Shown: positions 59,051-64,000 of the stretch, in pieces
Position numbering within the stretch: the stretch's first letter is position 1
Layout of the letters: each line of letters starts with the position of its first letter
Assembly: GCA_002794735.1 (NCBI GenBank)
Contig: NBAZ01000027.1
Span: forward strand, 62,001 to 126,000
Length of the DNA: 64,000 nt
Reading direction: 5' to 3'
DNA from: Pyrrhoderma lamaoense
Taxonomy: Eukaryota > Basidiomycota > Agaricomycetes > Hymenochaetales > Hymenochaetaceae
Made by a program: the position numbers and the translations under genes
Notes under the pieces: model-generated
The model's input: only the letters and a program-made list of their open reading frames with translations
Databases searched by the model: none
What the model was told of the DNA's origin: nothing

Positions 59051-61892
59051 CGAGTTGGAAAACTACTTGAATATCAACCTAATCAGCTTGATCTAGTCTA
59101 CTACAACTAATAAGCATATCCACTGACCGATTATCAAGCCAAGCATGTTGCCTAGGGGAAGAGCTGCACATATCTAAACATACCCTACACTTAGTAGCAA
59201 GACTAATAATAACTACTGTGCGAAAAAAAAGAAGAATTTCACTGTTCTTGGTGTTATGTGTTTTACTAGCCGTGAGGATGTGTGATGATATGATGGAGGG
59301 TAAGAATTCAGGAAGACAGTTTCGTTCGGTGATTTCGGGAGTGTGGCTTCTGTTTCTTTCTCTCTTTTATCAGATCCATTTGTTTTTATTTGTTTGTTCA
59401 TGCTACGCTTTGTTCTAGCTTCTTCTTTGAGACACAGTCATATTTGTGGTTATAGCCAGCGAGGTTTAGGGATTTATTTCTGATGATACGTTTGGATGGG
59501 TATGGATATGGATGTTCCCATATCGACTATAGTTAATGCCTCCTGGCGTAAATGACATAGAAAAGGGTATAGAGAAATGGAGGGAGATAAAAACCCTTTT
59601 CAAATCTAAATTTACCATCTTTGTTACTTTTGTCTTTCACGCCAAGATAGGGTAAGGGAATTAAGTCATTGAAAGATGTTTTGAGTTTAGATCTCTGAAA
59701 GGAATGGAAAGAGAAAAATGTATAGAGATAATGGATTACTTCGTTGGGGTGTCGAGATAAAGCGTATGTACTTTACGTATGTAGACATGGGTGGTCTGCT
59801 TCATTAATTTCTTGTGGGTCTGGACTCTGGAAGGGGGAAAGACGGTCATGGTTAGTAATATGTAGTAATACAAATAGTATAAGTGTCAAGACGATTACTA
59901 ATTGTATTACATTACCATTACAAATTACAAAAACGGCATTTTCGGTATACCAGACAAATTAGGCAATTACATGTATGCTGCCTGGATCCCTTCATATCAG
60001 TCAGGTCTTGGCAGAGCGTCATATCACAAAGTGTGAGTCGGGTACAGCATCATACTGAGTGTACGTTCGCGTAACTTCTCTAGATAGCTTCCTTCTATTA
60101 CTGGTAGGTCTTGGCGCTCAACGGGAGCAGAAAATTAAGGTGTCTGTGCAAAGGTGTGTGTGGGGAGTGATTAATGTTAAGATGTTCAAGCTGAAGTTAA
60201 GGTAGATCATTATGTTACGCAAGTTGACTGGTCGGAGCCGCTTTCAAAAGAGCTTGGCAGCGCTTAGTTGCTCATTGATGAGTAACGTTATGTTCAAGAT
60301 GGAGGATCCTACTTGGAGGATGATAATAATTACATGCAATCCGTAACTAGATTGTACTAGAACTACAGGGCCACGGTATATGCAAAGTGCTCTCTTAAGA
60401 ACGGAAACGACTGGAAATCACATCCTTTTTCTCATAGGTTTGGAGAGCTCAATTGAGAGAGTAACCATGAAGAAGGAAGAAGATACACCCTCGAGAACGT
60501 GGCCGAGAGAAAAAGATATGATTACATGGATACAGTGCATGTATATGCTACTAGAGTATATGCGTCAAGGTACTTTTTACTTTTTTTTTCTCCCATCAAA
60601 TCGGACTTCAACCCTGTTGGCATCACGGAGCTTTTAGACGGCATGTATTATAGCACCTAGACGTGGTTATACAACAGACGCATATGTGCGTGTATACTTG
60701 AGTGTATGCATATGTGTATCATAAGCCATATATGTATCAGCGCCATGGTGTAGCGTGTGTGTCGCGGTATATGTAGGGTATGTCGGAATATGATATTATT
60801 GTTAGTTGTCACTCGCCGTGTTTCTTATCCCTCGTTCTTGGTTGCCGTGTGTGTAGTCACCTTATATGATCTTGTGCCGCCTTGTTGTTGGTGGCGTGTT
60901 GTCGTTGCTACTTGTTCGGCATCGTAGTAGTGAGTGGTAGAGTGAAGTGAATAGGAGTGAGATAGAAATCAGTCATGAATAAGTAAGGTATTGTGATATA
61001 TACAGGTATCATGATGCATGTATGCATGTACAGGTTGTAGGAGTTTATATGTATGTTGATCAACAGCCAGAACGATACTGAATTTCAGGTCCGTAACACC
61101 CGAGGAGATGGAGACTCAGGAAGAAAAGAAAAGAAAACGAGGAAGAAACGAAAGAAGAATCTCTTCTGATTCTATGGTTTCATAGCTATGAGCAGTGAGT
61201 ATAAAGAGCTAAGAAGAGATGTGGATATTTTTATGTAAACAATCCCGGTCGTATATAACTTTTGAAAATACAACTTGAAGTGGGACGGATAAAATTAAAG
61301 TGCCTGGAAACAATAATTAATTGGAATTGATGGGATCGAAAGCAGGCTATAATTGGCTACTTCCCCTTATTTTGACTTCACATATTATTATAATTACTGT
61401 TGAGTTATAATCAGTACAGACTAAAACCATTACCAGTACTACTAATGGGACCGAAGGTTGCGATGGAACGACAACGACGACAAACGAAGTTCCGGGGAAA
61501 CTCAGGTAGTGCTATGGGTTGACGACTTCGATTTTTTTAAATTCTTTTTTATTATTTTCTGAGGAGACTACTGTTTCTAACCGTTGCCGGAGAGGGAATA
61601 TAAATATGGGGATTTTGCCTGCAATTCCAACCCACTTTCTTTCTTCTCGTTCCACTTTTCTTCCTTTTTCATCGCAGGACTGGTTCCTTGTGTTTTGATT
61701 CTTCTAACTATCTCTTGTGAGTATAGACCATCTGATTATTCTTGCATTTTTTCTGAACGCCTTCTCTCTGGGTACTTGTGTGGATTGTTTACTATCTAGC
61801 CATACATTCCTTGTTACAGCCTTCCCTTTCACTCTTCGATCACTACTTCTAGTTTCAAGCTTTCTTCTATACTTCTGTGAAGATCCACAAAC
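59051..61892. other. Long intergenic region (2.8 kb) upstream of the secreted-protein gene
   Basis: No gene is supported; the open frames are short and without coding character. The stretch at 60660-61050 is rich in TG/GT and TATG words. A TATA-like GGGAATATAAATATGG (61593-61608) lies 280-300 bases upstream of the ATG at 61893. A likely 5' UTR intron runs from GTGAGT (61717) to TATCTAG (61799), which would explain that distance. Confidence 0.5.
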
Positions 61893-63029
61893 ATGTTTTT
61901 CCCAAAGGCATTGTTTATTGCTGCTGTGGTCGTCGGTAGTGTGTCTGCTAGGCCAGTACCTTTCTTCCTTGGAAAGCGTGAAGTCCCGCAAGGTATTGTG
62001 TTCCCCTTCAAGTGTAGTAAGTATATGCATAAACTTAAGTGATCTCTGTCTTTAGAACACAGTCATGAGAAATTTTTGACTTCTGTCCGAACGAGCTTGA
62101 ACAAGAACAACCCAGATGAGATTACCGATCCAGTATTCGCTTTACTTGGAAATGCTGCTGCCGCTCAGGGTGCAGGAAAGATTACTGTTAGTACTGATTG
62201 AAGATATCCGATAGTTATGGTTATCTGTTCTTCTATTATTTTCAACTTCTTAAACATTACTGATATATGGATCTTCGTTCAGGATACCGACTGTTTGCAG
62301 CAGGCTGTTGCTGACCAGGCATTCACGAATGCTAAGGCGGACGGTGATGTTCAAGGGATGGTTGATGCGCTCATCTTTAGGGCTCTAGAGAGAAATTCAG
62401 GATCCGTTGGGGCTGCATCTAATGCTTGCACATCTATTCAGGCGGTTAACCCTGAGATAGCTGCCATTCAGCAGGTAAGAGATGGATCTTTCCGTCTTTT
62501 TGAATTGTCGATTTTGAACAGCAACTAATTCTCCTTTTTCTGTTACCGTGTGTGAATTTGAATAACACCATTTGGATATTGGAAACATCTAGCATCAAGA
62601 TCCTGCCTCTGATAACGCGGCATCGGTGAACAAGGCCATTGTTCTTGAACTCGCCAAGCAAATTGCGAGCGTTGGAGGAGACCCACTTGATGCCCTTCAG
62701 TCCGGCACGTTCGCGCCTGGTCAGATTGGAGACCCAACCGCCAAAGGAAATTCATGTGACGATGCAAATGATGCAGAAGGGTGTATCTTCACGCAGAACT
62801 TGTTAGTTGATGACGCGACGGAAGATGAGATCAATGCGGTACGTTGTGATATTCTCTTCTTGTTTGTGGCGTCACAGAATTGAACAAATGGAATTGGCGA
62901 TGTTTTGTATTTTTTTTTGTATAGGCTGTTGCTGGGATATCGAGTGGAAGTGCTACGAGTGGTTCTGATGCAAGTGGAACGGGAACAGACTCTGCGACAG
63001 CTGTGGTTACTTCTCTCGTGTGTTCGTGA
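61893..63029 (+). CDS. Secreted protein of unknown function, conserved basidiomycete type (257 aa)
   Basis: Five exons fit in phase: 61893-61992, 62056-62186, 62283-62474, 62593-62838 and 62925-63029. The N-terminus is a signal peptide (MFFPKALFIAAVVVGSVSA) followed by a dibasic KR (GKREVP), a Kex2-type processing site. The mature part has four spaced cysteines: DTDCLQQAV, NACTSI, NSCDDAN and EGCIF. Well-formed helical motifs surround them (NKAIVLELAKQIASVGGDP, LQSGTFAPGQIGDP). The end is Gly/Ser/Thr-rich and closes with TSLVCS, possibly a linker region. No enzyme motif was seen. Such proteins are often cell-wall or matrix components, but that is inference. Confidence 0.8.
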
Positions 63030-63663
63030 ATGGAGGGGGAGATTAGTAGGGTTTGAGCTTATTTGGTTTTCATTACTTTATCTGGGAATGTTTTGGTAGA
63101 TAGTTTTTGGATGAATCACACGTCGACTTGCCTTGAAAGGTAGTGAGATGAATTAAATGAGAGAGTGCCGTTTTCTGGCGGATGTTAAAGTTCGAGAAGG
63201 AGAAATGGATTTAATGTTAGATACGGTGGAGATATGAGCTGATTATTACATAAGAGGAGTGATGTTTTTAGTCATTTGAAATAGTAATATTAACTTTTAC
63301 GCTTAGCGGCTATGAACCAGTCACGTTATTCTGCCGAGAGAAGCAGGGGCCCGCTGAGCTGCTGAGGTGAGCTCCAAAGTTTGAAATTTGGGCTGGGATC
63401 ATCATCACCCGAGTATTTAAGAGAGTTCGGTGGTGGGGCTGCTCAAACTCTATCGCGACTCGCCTTCCTCTCTCTCCTCCTATTTTTCTGCTATTTGCCA
63501 TTAGAAGAACGTCCTTACATGCGGCATACTGCTTCTAGCTCTTATTTGTACACATCCAAACTAGCCAAGAAGACTTAGACACTCTCGCCAAGCGTATCTC
63601 TTATCCACTAACTACGACTTGCGACCCCCCTTTCTCCAATTAACGACCCAGTAACGACTAATT
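63030..63663. other. Intergenic region
   Basis: About 630 bases cover the 3' flank of the secreted-protein gene and the promoter of the antiporter gene. C/T-rich runs at 63465-63480 and 63605-63645 precede the ATG at 63664. No gene is supported. Confidence 0.5.
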
Positions 63664-64000
63664 ATGGCTTTTCATCCTGTATGTCCTCTTCGCTTTCATA
63701 ATCCTTCTTTTGTTTCTAATAGTTAACTGCTTCAATGTTATCAGTTTGATGTCACTATTCCTCATATTGCCTATGCCCTTCTGGGAGGTTTCGTCGTCTT
63801 GGTATAGTGCTCTTTTTACAATTTTAATGGTCTGAAACTCAATACAAGGTAATCAAAATGGGTTCTAGTTTGGAATGTTCTCTCTGCTAATCCGTGAAAA
63901 GGTAAGCTTTGTTCTATTTTGGGTGTTAGCCTTTGCTAGTTACTTATGTGAACGCAACACTCATCTCTCATCCTAGTTGTACATCGGTGAAGCACCTCTT
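63664..64000 (+). CDS. nha1: Na+/H+ antiporter, Nha1/Sod2 type, N-terminal part (runs off the window)
   Basis: Plasma-membrane antiporters of this type export Na+ or K+ in exchange for protons. Four small exons fit in phase: 63664-63678, 63745-63801, 63869-63901 and 63977 to the window end. They encode MAFHPFDVTIPHIAYALL, GGFVVLFGMFSLLIREK and LYIGEAPL, the first transmembrane helix and the KxxLYxGEA motif at the start of fungal Nha1 proteins. Only 43 residues are visible, so transport motifs cannot be checked. The assignment rests on this N-terminal pattern. Confidence 0.75.

Overview
This window looks like the nuclear genome of a basidiomycete fungus, most likely an agaricomycete. Genes are split by many short introns (mostly 50-65 nt, with GT..AG ends and CTAAC/CTGAC-like branch points). 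A 7TM protein of the DUF6534 type, a NACHT-WD40 protein and a lineage-style secreted protein also fit that group. No rRNA, tRNA or CRISPR array was recognised. Exon structures were built by hand from splice signals, reading-frame phase and family motifs.

Layout. 1-3089 (+) is the 3' part of a Ser/Thr kinase gene. 4015-6159 (+) is an intronless gene of unknown function. 6435-8156 (-) is FEN1 and 8737-15137 (+) is the nuclear-basket protein Mlp/TPR; they diverge from a promoter with two ACGCGT boxes close to FEN1. 15981-22072 is a complete Ty1/copia retrotransposon on the minus strand, with identical 149-bp LTRs and a 5-bp target duplication. 22715-31740 is an accessory block: three related minus-strand genes for basic, Ser/Pro-rich proteins of unknown function, two of them inside a diverged tandem duplication. 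One copy of the duplication also carries a 616-bp TA-flanked inverted-repeat element (MITE) and a further 720-bp insertion.

The rest is mostly housekeeping: pyruvate decarboxylase (32557, +), a DUF6534 membrane protein (36167-38266, -), a YEATS2-like chromatin protein (38687-41882, -), a casein-kinase-1-like protein (42254-44379, +), sterol decarboxylase Erg26 (44905-46398, -) diverging from borealin (46686-48169, +), a disrupted NACHT-WD40 gene (49677-53528, +), RNase P/MRP subunit POP1 (54182-57867, -) diverging from a small mitochondrial membrane protein (58057-59050, +), a secreted protein (61893-63029, +), and the start of a Na+/H+ antiporter (63664-end, +).

Functional themes. FEN1 and borealin both act in the cell cycle and both have ACGCGT elements of the MBF type close upstream. 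Pyruvate decarboxylase has a strong TATA promoter. One technical point affects reading of the whole window. At least nine exons become continuous only if one base is added to a short homopolymer or run. Affected genes include Erg26, POP1 and pyruvate decarboxylase, and the first two are normally essential. I read these mainly as base-level assembly errors, not gene death.
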